NCBI RefSeq assembly: GCF_030209835.1 | Contig: NZ_JARVRF010000049.1 | Location: 1-64,000 of the forward strand | DNA: 64,000 nt | Direction of reading: 5' to 3' | DNA from: Arthrobacter sp. efr-133-R2A-120 | GTDB lineage: Bacteria > Actinomycetota > Actinomycetes > Actinomycetales > Micrococcaceae | Shown: positions 33,540 through 42,341 of the stretch, piece by piece | How the letters are laid out: each line of letters opens with the position of its first letter | Position numbering within the stretch: position 1 is the first letter of the stretch | Program-made: the position numbers and the translations under genes | The notes under the pieces: model-generated | What the model saw: the letters and a program-made list of their open reading frames with translations, nothing else | The model's database searches: none | What the model was told of the DNA's origin: nothing

Positions 33540-33797
33540 CTATTTCTTGCCTTGCGAACGCTGGGTGAGGAAGGATTCCAGCGCAATGGTGCCGCTTTGG
33601 TTGGGAAGCAGCAGCCATGCCACCACGTATATCACCACGGCGGGTCCGGGCAGCAGGCAGAAGAGCAGATAGCCGACCCGGACGTAGGCCACGTCGACAT
33701 TCAGTTTGGCGGCAATGCCACCGCAAACCCCACCGATCCAACGCTGCGGACCGCGCTTCAGGCCGATGCCCCGTACGATGCTGAAGAACTTGTTCAT
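33540..33797 (-). CDS. small PspC-domain protein
   Basis: 85 residues, essentially one PspC domain: QRWIGGVCGGIAAKLNVDVAYVRVGYLLFCLLPGPAVVIYVVAWLLLP, an amphipathic part followed by a transmembrane segment. PspC proteins sense or signal envelope stress at the cytoplasmic membrane. AGGGAAGG lies upstream of the ATG at 33797. It is third in an operon with a two-helix membrane protein and a larger PspC protein, facing a PspC-fused kinase. Confidence 0.87.
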   Translation of the reverse strand: MNKFFSIVRGIGLKRGPQRWIGGVCGGIAAKLNVDVAYVRVGYLLFCLLPGPAVVIYVVAWLLLPNQSGTIALESFLTQRSQGKK

Positions 33798-33851
33798 GGC
33801 TAGAGCCTTCCCTGTTGTGGCTGCTTTGTCACGTGCTGGCTTCTACCGGTG

Positions 33852-34151
33852 CTAGGAATCGGCGGCTCCGGACCCGGAGTCCGGGCCGGACCCGTTGGCC
33901 TTTCGGGAGCGGGCGGATACCAGGCCTCCGATCACGAGTGCCGCACCGGCCCCGATCATGAGCCCGATCAGCACGTAGTTGCCGTTGAGGGCCACGAGGC
34001 CGAGCTTGGAAATGATGATCAAAGCTGCGAGTGCCAAGACAATCAGCCCCCAGACCACCGTGCCCACCCTGGCCCGGGCGGTTTGAGCCGGGGGTTCAGG
34101 TGCCGAGACCGGGCCAGTTTCAAATGCCCGCGTGGGTTCGTGCGTGCTCAT
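33852..34151 (-). CDS. small membrane protein of the PspC operon
   Basis: 99 residues: a polar N-terminus (STHEPTRAFETGPVSAPEPP), two hydrophobic segments (VGTVVWGLIVLALAALIIIS and YVLIGLMIGAGAALVIGGLV) and a polar serine/glycine-rich tail. This is the layout of LiaI-like or DUF membrane partners seen beside PspC genes. Its ATG is one base after the stop of the upstream gene, so translation is coupled. Confidence 0.75.
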   Translation of the reverse strand: MSTHEPTRAFETGPVSAPEPPAQTARARVGTVVWGLIVLALAALIIISKLGLVALNGNYVLIGLMIGAGAALVIGGLVSARSRKANGSGPDSGSGAADS

Positions 34152-34152
34152 G

Positions 34153-35631
34153 TCAGTTTCCTTCCTGGACGGTGACGTTGCTGAAGGTGCCGTTGAGTTT
34201 GACGACCAGTTTGGCACCGGGCTTGTCCGTGTTGAAGCTGTCCCGCGTACCACCGTTGCTTTGGGTGACGGCGCTACCGTCCTGCTTGAGGTTCGCGAAG
34301 GTCATGTCTGCTTGGACCTCCACCGGCACGGTCGCGGGGATGACGAGTTTGATGTTGCTTGCGGTGACGTCCATCGGAACGACGACGTCGGAGCTCAGCG
34401 GTGCGCTCAGGTTCAGCTTGGTCAGGTCAACGGTCCCGTTGGCCCCGGTGATGTCGAAGCCTTTGCGCGCATCGTCGATGCTCACGGGGTCCCATTGGGC
34501 ATTCTGTAGACGGAAGTGGTCCGCGTTGGGCGCGATATTGAAGATGCCCCCGATCACCAGCGTCGCGACGGCCAGGAAGCCGAGCAGTCCCGACGTGCGG
34601 CCGCGAAGCCCCGCAACAAGGATGCCGAGGCCGAGGACTCCGGCGCCCGTGGCCCAGACCACCGCGTTGGCGGCGTCACCCAGGTGGATGACGTTGCCGG
34701 CGTCGAGCAGCTTGAGTGTTCCGCCGGCCAGCAGGGCTGCCCCCGCTGAGACCGCTACGATTGCGGCGCCCGGTCCCTGCCGCTTCGGCCGCTCGGGGCG
34801 GTTGGGTACGCCGGCCGGTGGGTAGGGCCCTGCGGGATTGACGGGGCCCGAAGGGATCCCGGGGCCGCCGGTTCCGTAATTGCCGGCGCTGTAAGGACCT
34901 GAGCCGTAAGTCCCGGCGCTATAAGGACCTGCCCCGTAAGGGCCTGCGCTGTAAGAGCCGGCCGGGTAGCCTGCCGAGGCGTGGGTGTCCGCGCCGCCAG
35001 AGGAGCCTGGAGCGGCCGCATAGTTGTGTGTGCCCATTGTCTGCCTTCCGTTGCGGGCTTTGCTGCGCTGGACCAGGAAGTAGACCAGGTAAATGATGCC
35101 GCCTACCCAGAACAGCGTCCACAGGAGTCCAGGAACCCCATTCCAGCCCCATCCCCAGAAACCGCGACCGAGGCTTGGCAATCCGATGATGGTTGTGATG
35201 AGGGCTCCGGTCATGCCTGCGGACCAGCGGCCCGCCCCGGCCTCCTGTGCGTGGATGCGGCCATCGGGTTCGGGCAGGAGCGCCCAGGCGATGCCGTAGA
35301 GCAGGATGCCGATGCCGGCGAAGAGGGTGAGGATGATGAAGATGCCGCGGACGATCAAGGGATCGATGCCGAAGCGGTGCGCGATGCCGCTGGCCACGCC
35401 GCCCATCCACCGGTCCCGGCCACGGCTTATGCCTTGGCTTCGGATCCAGTTGAAGAAGTTCTGCGGGGGAGCGGGCACGGCGTAGTTCGGTGCCGCGCCG
35501 CCGGTGTTGCCGGCGTTCGGCTGGGCCGGTTCTTCGGGCACGCCCGTCGCGGCCGGCTGGCTGGATTCTGCAGGTTGTCCGGGCTCCGCAGCTTGTCCGG
35601 GGTCCTCTGGATTCATGCTGTTCGCGTTCAT
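34153..35631 (-). CDS. PspC-domain membrane protein with toastrack-like C-terminus
   Basis: 492 residues in four parts: a proline/glutamine-rich cytoplasmic N-terminus; a PspC domain at about 75-135 (RDRWMGGVASGIAHRFGIDPLIVRGIF); a long Gly/Tyr/Ala-rich linker with repeated SAGPYGAGPYSAG-type units; several transmembrane segments; and a C-terminal beta-rich domain (IDDARKGFDITGANGTVDLTKL) like the toastrack/LiaF fold. Such proteins are envelope-stress sensors. The ATG at 35631 is chosen because the upstream ORF would run into the divergent kinase gene. It starts the operon opposite the kinase. Confidence 0.8.
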   Translation of the reverse strand: MNANSMNPEDPGQAAEPGQPAESSQPAATGVPEEPAQPNAGNTGGAAPNYAVPAPPQNFFNWIRSQGISRGRDRWMGGVASGIAHRFGIDPLIVRGIFIILTLFAGIGILLYGIAWALLPEPDGRIHAQEAGAGRWSAGMTGALITTIIGLPSLGRGFWGWGWNGVPGLLWTLFWVGGIIYLVYFLVQRSKARNGRQTMGTHNYAAAPGSSGGADTHASAGYPAGSYSAGPYGAGPYSAGTYGSGPYSAGNYGTGGPGIPSGPVNPAGPYPPAGVPNRPERPKRQGPGAAIVAVSAGAALLAGGTLKLLDAGNVIHLGDAANAVVWATGAGVLGLGILVAGLRGRTSGLLGFLAVATLVIGGIFNIAPNADHFRLQNAQWDPVSIDDARKGFDITGANGTVDLTKLNLSAPLSSDVVVPMDVTASNIKLVIPATVPVEVQADMTFANLKQDGSAVTQSNGGTRDSFNTDKPGAKLVVKLNGTFSNVTVQEGN

Positions 35632-35676
35632 ACTTCGATCTTGCCGTCCGGCGACGTCTCCCTCTATTGGGGGATA

Positions 35677-35736
35677 CCCTGAACGTTCCCTGAGTGGCCC
35701 CCTGAGATGCCCTGCTTCGAGCGCCGAAGACCCTGA
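35677..35736. promoter_or_regulatory. phased CCCTGA repeats between divergent stress-module genes
   Basis: CCCTGA occurs at 35677, 35688, 35700 and 35731, i.e. 11, 12 and 31 bp apart, close to one, one and three turns of the helix. They fill the 124-bp gap between the PspC-toastrack gene and the kinase gene. They are candidate sites for the LuxR-type regulator of the module. Confidence 0.45.
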
Positions 35737-35755
35737 TACGTGTTTGGATGGATTC

Positions 35756-37114
35756 ATGACAACCGCCATGCAACGCCCGCCGCTGGTCCGGAGCAGCGAC
35801 CGGATGATTGCCGGCGTGTGCAGCGGCCTCGCGGACCACCTTGGCTGGCCTGTGAAATACATCCGGCTGGGTATGGTCCTTGCCTCGTTCGCCGGCGGAG
35901 CGGGGCTGGCCTTCTATGCCTGGCTGTGGGTCATGGTGCCTACCGCCGACGAAAACGCCCGCCGCAATAGCCGCCGGCCGGCGTCGCCCATTGCTCCCGC
36001 GGTGAGCATGCCTCCTTCGGTGAGCATGCCTCCCGACACAACAGCGCCCGACGCCGGAGCGCAGCCGCTGCCGCTGTCCACCCCGGCTCCCGTCTTCGCC
36101 CCCTGGTTCAGGATGCGACGCATCCAATATGGGAAAGAGATCCTCCTGGGAGCCGGCCTCCTCCTGGTGGCCGCCATCCTCATCGCCCGGCAGTTCGGCG
36201 TCGAGGTTCCCCTCGGCACGCTGATCCCGGCGGCGGCCATACTCGGCGGCGCGGCGATCGCGTGGATGCAGCTGGACGAGACGCGCCGCGCCGGGCTGGT
36301 GGACAAGACCAAGGCCGACCAGGCCGGCGGCTGGGTTCGCCTCGCTGCAGGCCTGGCCCTCGTGGTTGCCGGGGTGTTGGTCATGGTGTCCGGTTCCGGT
36401 TCGTGGGAGCAGACCTGGCTCGCGCTGCTGGCTTCCATCGCAGTGCTGGGCGGCGTCGCCCTCGTGCTGCTGCCGTGGGGCTTGAAGTTCTGGAAGGACC
36501 TTGAAACGGAGCGGGCAGCGCGGGTTCGCGAGACAGAACGGGCCGAGATCGCCGCGCACTTGCACGATTCGGTACTGCAGACGCTTGCCTTGATCCAGCG
36601 CCGGGCCGGTTCCGAGCAGGACGTGGTCCGCCTCGCCCGTGCCCAGGAGCGTGAACTGCGCACGTGGCTGTACCGGGACGCCGCGAAGGACGCAGGACTC
36701 CTGGCGGAACGGATTGCCGCCGCCGCAGCCGAAGTGGAGGACGCCCACGGACACGCCGTCGACGTCGTCAGCGTGGGCGACGCCGCCATGACGGACAGGC
36801 ACGAAGCCCTTGTCTTGGCGGCCCGGGAAGCCATGCACAATGCTGCGCGGCACGGCGGCGGAGCCGTGTCCGTCTATCTCGAGAGCTCGGACACGGGCAG
36901 CGAGGTTTTCGTTAGGGACCGCGGACCCGGCTTCGACCCGGATGCCGTCCCGGAAGACCGCCTGGGAGTCAAGGAGTCGATCATCGGACGGATGAAACGC
37001 CACGGCGGCACTGCGGTCATCAACAGCAGTTCCGGGGGAACGGAAGTACGCCTGAAACTGCCCGTCGAGAACGCGGACAAAGCAGAAAACCGAAACGGAG
37101 ATGCCAAAGCATGA
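35756..37114 (+). CDS. PspC-fused sensor histidine kinase
   Basis: 452 residues. An N-terminal PspC domain (about 10-65: SSDRMIAGVCSGLADHLGWPVKYIRLG) is followed by a proline-rich linker, four or so membrane segments (about 125-245), a HisKA_3 dimerisation helix with phospho-acceptor His270 in AAHLHDSVLQTLALI, and an ATPase domain (AREAMHNAARHGGG, VRDRGPGFDPDAVPEDRLGVKESI). This is the NarL-partner class of kinases, here sensing membrane stress. The stop overlaps the regulator start (ATGA). Confidence 0.9.
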   Translation: MTTAMQRPPLVRSSDRMIAGVCSGLADHLGWPVKYIRLGMVLASFAGGAGLAFYAWLWVMVPTADENARRNSRRPASPIAPAVSMPPSVSMPPDTTAPDAGAQPLPLSTPAPVFAPWFRMRRIQYGKEILLGAGLLLVAAILIARQFGVEVPLGTLIPAAAILGGAAIAWMQLDETRRAGLVDKTKADQAGGWVRLAAGLALVVAGVLVMVSGSGSWEQTWLALLASIAVLGGVALVLLPWGLKFWKDLETERAARVRETERAEIAAHLHDSVLQTLALIQRRAGSEQDVVRLARAQERELRTWLYRDAAKDAGLLAERIAAAAAEVEDAHGHAVDVVSVGDAAMTDRHEALVLAAREAMHNAARHGGGAVSVYLESSDTGSEVFVRDRGPGFDPDAVPEDRLGVKESIIGRMKRHGGTAVINSSSGGTEVRLKLPVENADKAENRNGDAKA

Positions 37115-37782
37115 GCGCCCTATCAGAGCAAGTAGCGCGAACGGTTCGTGTGGTGATCGTGGACGATCATGCTATTTTCCGGTCCGGGCTGAAGGCCGAC
37201 CTCGATTCCAGGATCGACGTCGTGGGCGAAGCCGGAACAGTGGAACAAGCCATCGCCGTGATTGCCCAGGTTCAGCCGGAAGTGGTGCTGCTCGACGTGC
37301 ATTTGCCCGGAGGACTTGGCGGTGGCGGTCGGGAGGTCATCAGCGCGTCCTCCGCGTTGCGCGGGAGCACGAGCTTCCTGGCCTTGAGCGTCTCGGATGC
37401 CGCCGAGGACGTCGTGGCCGTCATTCGGGCCGGTGCCCGTGGCTATGTCACCAAGACCATTTCCGGCCCCGAAATCTCTGATGCCGTGATCCGCGTGGCC
37501 GACGGTGACGCCGTCTTCTCGCCGAGACTGGCCGGTTTTGTCCTCGACGCGTTTGGAACCTCCCCGGCCGAGATCGCCGACGACGAACTGGACCGGCTTT
37601 CCGCGAGGGAACTGGAAGTCATGCGCCTCATCGCCCGCGGCTACAGCTACAAGGAGGTGGCCAAGGAGCTGTTCATTTCCATCAAGACCGTGGAAACCCA
37701 TGTCTCGGCGGTGCTCCGCAAACTCCAGCTCTCCAGCCGCCACGAACTGACCAAGTGGGCCGCCGAGCGCCGCCTCCTCTGA
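37111..37782 (+). CDS. LuxR/NarL-family response regulator
   Basis: 223 residues. The receiver domain has the acidic pair in VVIVDDHAIFRSG and phosphorylation site Asp62 in VVLLDVHLPGG; a glycine-rich insert (GGLGGGGREV) follows. The C-terminal LuxR helix-turn-helix is LSARELEVMRLIARGYSYKEVAKELFIS and so on to KTVETHVSAVLRKL. It is translationally coupled to the PspC-fused kinase and probably controls the divergent PspC operon. Confidence 0.92.
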   Translation: MSALSEQVARTVRVVIVDDHAIFRSGLKADLDSRIDVVGEAGTVEQAIAVIAQVQPEVVLLDVHLPGGLGGGGREVISASSALRGSTSFLALSVSDAAEDVVAVIRAGARGYVTKTISGPEISDAVIRVADGDAVFSPRLAGFVLDAFGTSPAEIADDELDRLSARELEVMRLIARGYSYKEVAKELFISIKTVETHVSAVLRKLQLSSRHELTKWAAERRLL

Positions 37783-37931
37783 CGCTCGCTCACCTCTGGC
37801 GCCCGCTCACCTATATCGCCTTAAACCCGAACGCTCGCTCACCTCTGGCGGCTTAAACCCGAACGCTCGCTCACCTCTATCGCCTTAAACCCAAACGCTC
37901 GCTCACCTCTATCCCGAGGTGAGCGAGCGTT
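37782..37931. repeat. 32-bp-period array of ACGCTCGCTCAC (family 2, site 2) ending in a hairpin
   Basis: The motif starts at 37782, 37831, 37863 and 37895; a degraded unit begins at 37799. The last full steps are exactly 32 bp. The final copy is followed by its inverse: 16-nt arms 37894-37909 and 37916-37931 pair perfectly around TATCCC. It lies between the convergent response regulator and aminotransferase genes. Confidence 0.87.
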
Positions 37932-37946
37932 CGTGCGGGCGAAGGG

Positions 37947-39176
37947 CTACTTGGCCTGGCCGAGGAATTCCTGGAGGCGTCGAACGCCTTCGGCAAGGTC
38001 GTCGTCGCCCAAGGCGTAGGAGAGGCGCACGAAACCGGAGGGGCCGAAGGCCTCGCCCGGAACAATTGCGACCTCAACCTCGTCGAGGATCAGCGAGGCC
38101 AGCTCAGCGGACGTTGACGGACGGACAGGACCGTTCGACGTCGGGAATTCCTTGCCCAGCAGACCGCGGACGTCGGCGTACACGTAGAAGGCGCCGGTCG
38201 GCGTCGGGCATTCCACACCCTCGATCTCGTTCAGTCCGGCGACAATCGCCTTGCGGCGGCGGTCGAAGGCGACTTTCATTTCGTCGACGGCGGTCAGCGG
38301 ACCGGACACGGCAGCCAGGGCTGCGATCTGCATGATGTTGGAAACGTTCGACGTCGCGTGCGACTGGAGGTTGGTGGCGGCCTTGATGACGTCAGCCGGG
38401 CCGATCATCCATCCAACACGCCATCCGGTCATGGCATAGGTCTTGGCGACACCGTTGAGGATGACCACCTTGTCGCCGAGTTCGGGGGCGGCAGTGGCGA
38501 TCGAGGTGAAGGGCACGCCGTCGTAGGTTAGGTGCTCATAGATTTCGTCGGTGACAACCCAGAGGCCCTTTGCCGCAGCCCATTTTCCGATCTCAGCCAC
38601 CTGTTCGGCGCTGTAGACGGCTCCGGTCGGGTTGGACGGCGAAACGAAAAGCAGGATCTTCGTCTTGTCGGTGACCGCGGCTTCGAGCTGCTCCACGGTG
38701 ACCAGGTAACCCTGCTCGGGGCCGGCGAAGACCTCAACGGGAACGCCTCCGGCCAAGCGGATTGCCTCCGGGTAGGTGGTCCAGAACGGCGTGGGGATGA
38801 TTACTTCGTCGCCCGGATCAACAAGGGTCGCGAAGGTGTTGTAGACGGCCTGCTTGCCGCCATTGGTAACCATCACCTGGGAAGCGTCTACTTTGTAGCC
38901 CGAGTCGCGGAACGTCTTGTCCGCGATGGCCTGCTTCAGCTCCGGCAGGCCGGCGGCAGGGGAGTAGCGGTGGTACTTCGGCTGGGAGGCGGCCTCGACG
39001 GCGGCCTTGACGATGTAGTCGGGGGTCGGGAAGTCGGGCTCCCCGGCGCCAAAGCCGATCACGGGGCGACCGGCTGCCTTGAGCGCCTTGGCCTTGGCGT
39101 CAACGGCAAGGGTGGCGGATTCGGCGATGGCGGAAATTCGCTGTGAAATGCGGGCGGCAGGTATTCCGGCAGACAT
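37947..39176 (-). CDS. class I/II pyridoxal-phosphate aminotransferase (aspartate aminotransferase type)
   Basis: 409-residue PLP enzyme, most like subgroup I-beta aspartate aminotransferases. PLP contacts are visible: FVSPSNPTGAVYSAEQV (Asn), VVTDEIYEHLTYDG (Asp and Tyr) and NGVAKTYAMTGWRVGW (Schiff-base lysine); FVRLSYALGDDDL carries the substrate arginine. Aspartate or another amino acid could be the donor. The ATG at 39176 has only weak ribosome-site similarity. Convergent with the response regulator, divergent from tRNA-Trp. Confidence 0.88.
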   Translation of the reverse strand: MSAGIPAARISQRISAIAESATLAVDAKAKALKAAGRPVIGFGAGEPDFPTPDYIVKAAVEAASQPKYHRYSPAAGLPELKQAIADKTFRDSGYKVDASQVMVTNGGKQAVYNTFATLVDPGDEVIIPTPFWTTYPEAIRLAGGVPVEVFAGPEQGYLVTVEQLEAAVTDKTKILLFVSPSNPTGAVYSAEQVAEIGKWAAAKGLWVVTDEIYEHLTYDGVPFTSIATAAPELGDKVVILNGVAKTYAMTGWRVGWMIGPADVIKAATNLQSHATSNVSNIMQIAALAAVSGPLTAVDEMKVAFDRRRKAIVAGLNEIEGVECPTPTGAFYVYADVRGLLGKEFPTSNGPVRPSTSAELASLILDEVEVAIVPGEAFGPSGFVRLSYALGDDDLAEGVRRLQEFLGQAK

Positions 39177-39499
39177 TAAAGCACCGTTCTTCGCGGGCAG
39201 CTCATGAGCTGGATGGTGGGATTCGACGGAATCTACCTTATGCTGTTCTGCGGAGCTATCGGGCTAACCTCGGGAAAGTGACAGTGCAGGCTGACTAAAC
39301 GAGCGCTGATCACATGAGCGAGAAGGCCTGAACGCTCCGGAAATGGCCCGGTTCGACTATCGCGACGTTGTTGCGTAGACTGGTTCACCGGTGTTGAAAA
39401 ACATCACAATGGTTCGCGCCCCAGATTGGCTCGGAATCTCGTGTTCTTCGGGATTTCTTGGCATTGATGGAGTGTGGCTAAAATATGGACTCGTTCCAT
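39177..39499. other. divergent intergenic region before tRNA-Trp
   Basis: 323 nt without a convincing ORF. It must hold the aminotransferase promoter (minus) and the tRNA promoter (plus). A plausible tRNA promoter is TTGGCA (39458-39463) and TAAAAT (39479-39484), 15 bp apart, about 16 nt before the tRNA. Confidence 0.5.
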
Positions 39500-39572
39500 A
39501 GGGTAGTGGCGCAATTGGTAGCGCAGCGGTCTCCAAAACCGCAGGTTGCAGGTTCGAGTCCTGTCTGCCCTG
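39500..39572 (+). tRNA. trnW: tRNA-Trp (anticodon CCA)
   Basis: 73-nt cloverleaf. The acceptor arms AGGGTAG and CTGCCCT are complementary, with G as discriminator base; the anticodon stem CGGT/ACCG encloses CTCCAAA with CCA at 39533-39535; the T arm contains GGTTCGAGTCC. The 3' CCA is not encoded. Its position directly upstream of secE-nusG is the usual actinobacterial arrangement. Confidence 0.96.
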
Positions 39573-39653
39573 CGCAAGCTGTTCCGGGGTTTCCTCGGAA
39601 CAAGCGCAGCAACCATGGCTCTGATCAGAGTCGGGTCAACGACGTTTGCATAG

Positions 39654-39935
39654 ATGAGTGAGGAACAGGTGACCGAAACAGCTGCGAGCAGCTCGAAGGG
39701 CCGCCCTGCCAAGAAGTCCGATTCCGGTCTCTTCGCTCGAATCGCACTTTTTGTCCGCCAGGTAATTGGTGAGCTCAAGAAGGTCGTTGCCCCCACCCGC
39801 AAGGAACTGGTCAACTACACAGTTGTGGTGCTGGTGTTCGTGGCCATCATGATGCTTGTCGTCACCATCCTGGACCTGGCTTTCGGTACGGGAATCAAAT
39901 GGGTTTTCGGCGCTACTGGCACCACGAACCACTAA
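39654..39935 (+). CDS. secE: preprotein translocase subunit SecE
   Basis: Small membrane clamp of the SecYEG channel. 93 residues: polar N-terminus, conserved amphipathic helix VRQVIGELKKVVAPTRKELVNYT, then one transmembrane segment (VVVLVFVAIMMLVVTILDLAFG). The ATG at 39654 lacks a ribosome site; the in-frame GTG at 39669 has GAGGA just upstream and is a real alternative start. Lies between tRNA-Trp and nusG. Confidence 0.94.
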   Translation: MSEEQVTETAASSSKGRPAKKSDSGLFARIALFVRQVIGELKKVVAPTRKELVNYTVVVLVFVAIMMLVVTILDLAFGTGIKWVFGATGTTNH

Positions 39936-40049
39936 GCGGATCGCTCCGCAAACCGCGCGGAATCCCCGGAAAATCAAGGGATTTCGTAGGGTTTGCGGAA
40001 TTGAGCCATTTAAATAGGCATGTTAGGCAATGAGGAAGCAGGAGACCAA

Positions 40050-40877
40050 GTGTCTGAGCAGGAGCTCGAGGTAACTGAGACTGAGCTGGATGGGCCCGCT
40101 GAAAGCACGGCCCACGCCACGGCTGACGCTGTGGAAGGATCCGAGGTCGATTCTGCTGCGCCCGAAACTGCCGACGTCGACGACGCCGACCAGGATGAGT
40201 CCGACGACGACGAGTCTGCCGACCAGGATGAGTCCGGCGCCGACGCCTTGGCCGCCGCTGCAGCCGTAGCGCCCGCCGACCCCGCTGAGGAGTTCAAGGC
40301 CAAGCTTCGCCGGCAGGAGGGTGACTGGTACGTCATCCACTCCTACGCCGGTTACGAAAACCGCGTCAAGGCCAACCTTGAGACCCGCATCCAGACCCTG
40401 GACATGGAAGATTACATCTTCGAGATCCAGGTGCCCATGGAGGAAGTCGTTGAGATCAAGAACGCCCAGCGCAAGATCATCAACCGCGTACGCATCCCGG
40501 GTTACGTCCTCGTCCGTATGGACCTGACCGACGCATCCTGGGGCGCCGTCCGCCACACTCCGGGTGTCACTGGCTTCGTGGGCAACGCACACAACCCGGT
40601 CCCGCTTCGCCTTGACGAGGTCTTCTCCATGCTGGCTCCAGTCTTCGAAGAGCAGCAGGCCGAAAAGGGCAAGCCGGTCAACAAGCAGCACCAGACGCCC
40701 GTCGACATCGACTTCGAGGTCGGAGAGTCCGTCATCGTCAAGGAAGGTCCGTTCGAGACCCTTCCCGCCACGATCTCCGAGATCAAGATGGATTCCCAGA
40801 CGCTTGTGGTGCTGGTGTCGATCTTCGAACGCGAAACCCCGGTTACGCTCGCATTCAACCAGGTCACCAAGATCTAG
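40050..40877 (+). CDS. nusG: transcription elongation/termination factor NusG
   Basis: Binds RNA polymerase to control pausing and couples it to Rho or ribosomes. 275 residues: an acidic, low-complexity N-terminal tail of about 80 residues (DADQDESDDDESADQD), the NGN domain (DWYVIHSYAGYENRVKANLE to NPVPLRLDEV) and a C-terminal KOW domain (DFEVGESVIVKEGPFETLPATI). The GTG at 40050 is chosen because AGGAG (40040-40044) precedes it; an upstream ATG at 40020 has none. The long acidic tail is typical of actinobacterial NusG. Confidence 0.95.
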   Translation: MSEQELEVTETELDGPAESTAHATADAVEGSEVDSAAPETADVDDADQDESDDDESADQDESGADALAAAAAVAPADPAEEFKAKLRRQEGDWYVIHSYAGYENRVKANLETRIQTLDMEDYIFEIQVPMEEVVEIKNAQRKIINRVRIPGYVLVRMDLTDASWGAVRHTPGVTGFVGNAHNPVPLRLDEVFSMLAPVFEEQQAEKGKPVNKQHQTPVDIDFEVGESVIVKEGPFETLPATISEIKMDSQTLVVLVSIFERETPVTLAFNQVTKI

Positions 40878-41006
40878 TTGATCCAAGAATTTCGCCCCGT
40901 GGTTGCCCGCTTAGCAACCACGGAGCGGTCGGTCGCCTTGCCATGGCGGCCACAAACCTGAGGCACGCTCCTGTGTCCTAGGAAGTTATTGAGAGAAGGA
41001 CCTACA

Positions 41007-41438
41007 TTGGCTCCCAAGAAGAAGGTCACCGGCCTCATCAAGCTGCAGATCCAGGCAGGTGCCGCCAACCCGGCCCCGCCGATCGGTCCTGCGCTTGGCC
41101 AGCACGGTGTCAACATCATGGAATTCTGCAAGGCGTACAACGCTGCAACGGAAGCCCAGCGCGGAAACGTTATCCCGGTTGAAATCACGGTCTACGAAGA
41201 CCGCTCGTTCACCTTCATCACCAAGACCCCGCCGGCTGCAGAGCTCATCAAGAAGGCTGCAGGCGTTGCAAAGGGTTCGGCCACGCCGCACACCGTCAAG
41301 GTTGCCAAGCTGACCCAGGCACAGGTTAACGAGATCGCCACCACCAAGATGGAAGACCTCAACGCCACCAGCCTTGAGGGCGCTGCCAAGATCATCGCCG
41401 GCACCGCACGCTCCATGGGCATCACCGTCGAGGGTTAA
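41007..41438 (+). CDS. rplK: 50S ribosomal protein L11
   Basis: Component of the GTPase-associated centre on 23S rRNA, target of thiopeptides. 143 residues: [39 protein letters not shown] is the proline-rich N-domain; the C-domain binds rRNA. The start is TTG (TTG GCT CCC AAG), with AAGGA about 8 nt upstream; the longer ATG start adds six residues absent from L11. Cotranscribed with rplA. Confidence 0.96.
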
Positions 41439-41612
41439 TTCCCCTCACCGCTTCATGGCGTCTGTTTTGGGAAACTGACGACGCCGGGTAGCACCGCCGG
41501 GAAACCGGCACCATTGAAATATTGAAAATGTTGGAGATCCACGCCGGATGTCCGACTGTGGCAGGGCCCAGCGCGGTCCGCAGACCACAACTGCACAAGG
41601 AGAATAAGCAGC

Positions 41613-42320
41613 ATGGCAAAGCGCAGCAAAGCATATGAGGCAGCCGCAGCCAAGATCGAGGCGGACAAGTTCTACGCCCCGTTCGAGGCCATCAAGCTCG
41701 CCAAGGACACCAACCCGTCCAAGTTCGACGCCACCGTTGAGGTTGCTTTCCGTTTGGGCGTTGACCCGCGTAAGGCCGACCAGATGGTCCGCGGCACCGT
41801 GAACCTGCCGCACGGCACGGGTAAGACTGCCCGCGTTCTGGTTTTCGCAACGGGCGACAAGGCTGAAGCAGCAATCGCTGCAGGCGCCGACTTCGTTGGT
41901 TCCGATGACCTGATCGAAAAGATCGCAGCCGGCTGGACCGACTTCGACGCCGCAGTGGCAACCCCTGACCTCATGGGCAAGGTTGGCCGTCTCGGTAAGG
42001 TCCTCGGCCCGCGTAACCTCATGCCGAACCCGAAGACCGGTACCGTGACCGCTGACGTCACCAAGGCTGTCAACGACATCAAGGGCGGCAAGATCGACTT
42101 CCGCGTCGACAAGCACTCGAACTTGCACTTCATCATCGGCAAGGTTTCCTTCGACGAGCTGAAGCTGGCCGAGAACTACGCAGCCGCTCTGGAAGAGGTT
42201 CTTCGCCTGAAGCCGTCCGCTTCCAAGGGCCGCTACATCCAGAAGGCTACGGTCGCCACCACGTTCGGTCCGGGCATCTCCGTTGACCCGAACGTCACCA
42301 AGGTTCTCACCGAGGCGTAA
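41613..42320 (+). CDS. rplA: 50S ribosomal protein L1
   Basis: Forms the mobile L1 stalk and, in many bacteria, represses its own operon. 235 residues with KTARVLVFATGDKAEAAIAAGADFVG, MGKVGRLGKVLGPRNLMPNPKTGTV and KGGKIDFRVDKHSNLHFIIGK, all classic L1. AAGGAGAA precedes the ATG. A 174-nt spacer separates it from rplK, wide enough for an L1-binding regulatory site, though none is identified. Confidence 0.97.
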   Translation: MAKRSKAYEAAAAKIEADKFYAPFEAIKLAKDTNPSKFDATVEVAFRLGVDPRKADQMVRGTVNLPHGTGKTARVLVFATGDKAEAAIAAGADFVGSDDLIEKIAAGWTDFDAAVATPDLMGKVGRLGKVLGPRNLMPNPKTGTVTADVTKAVNDIKGGKIDFRVDKHSNLHFIIGKVSFDELKLAENYAAALEEVLRLKPSASKGRYIQKATVATTFGPGISVDPNVTKVLTEA

Positions 42321-42341
42321 GCCACCGGGAGCATCGACTCT

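Noticed and set aside
34919..37003. 694-codon minus-strand frame across the PspC and kinase genes
   Set aside because: It covers the divergent promoter region and contradicts three genes with clear domains.
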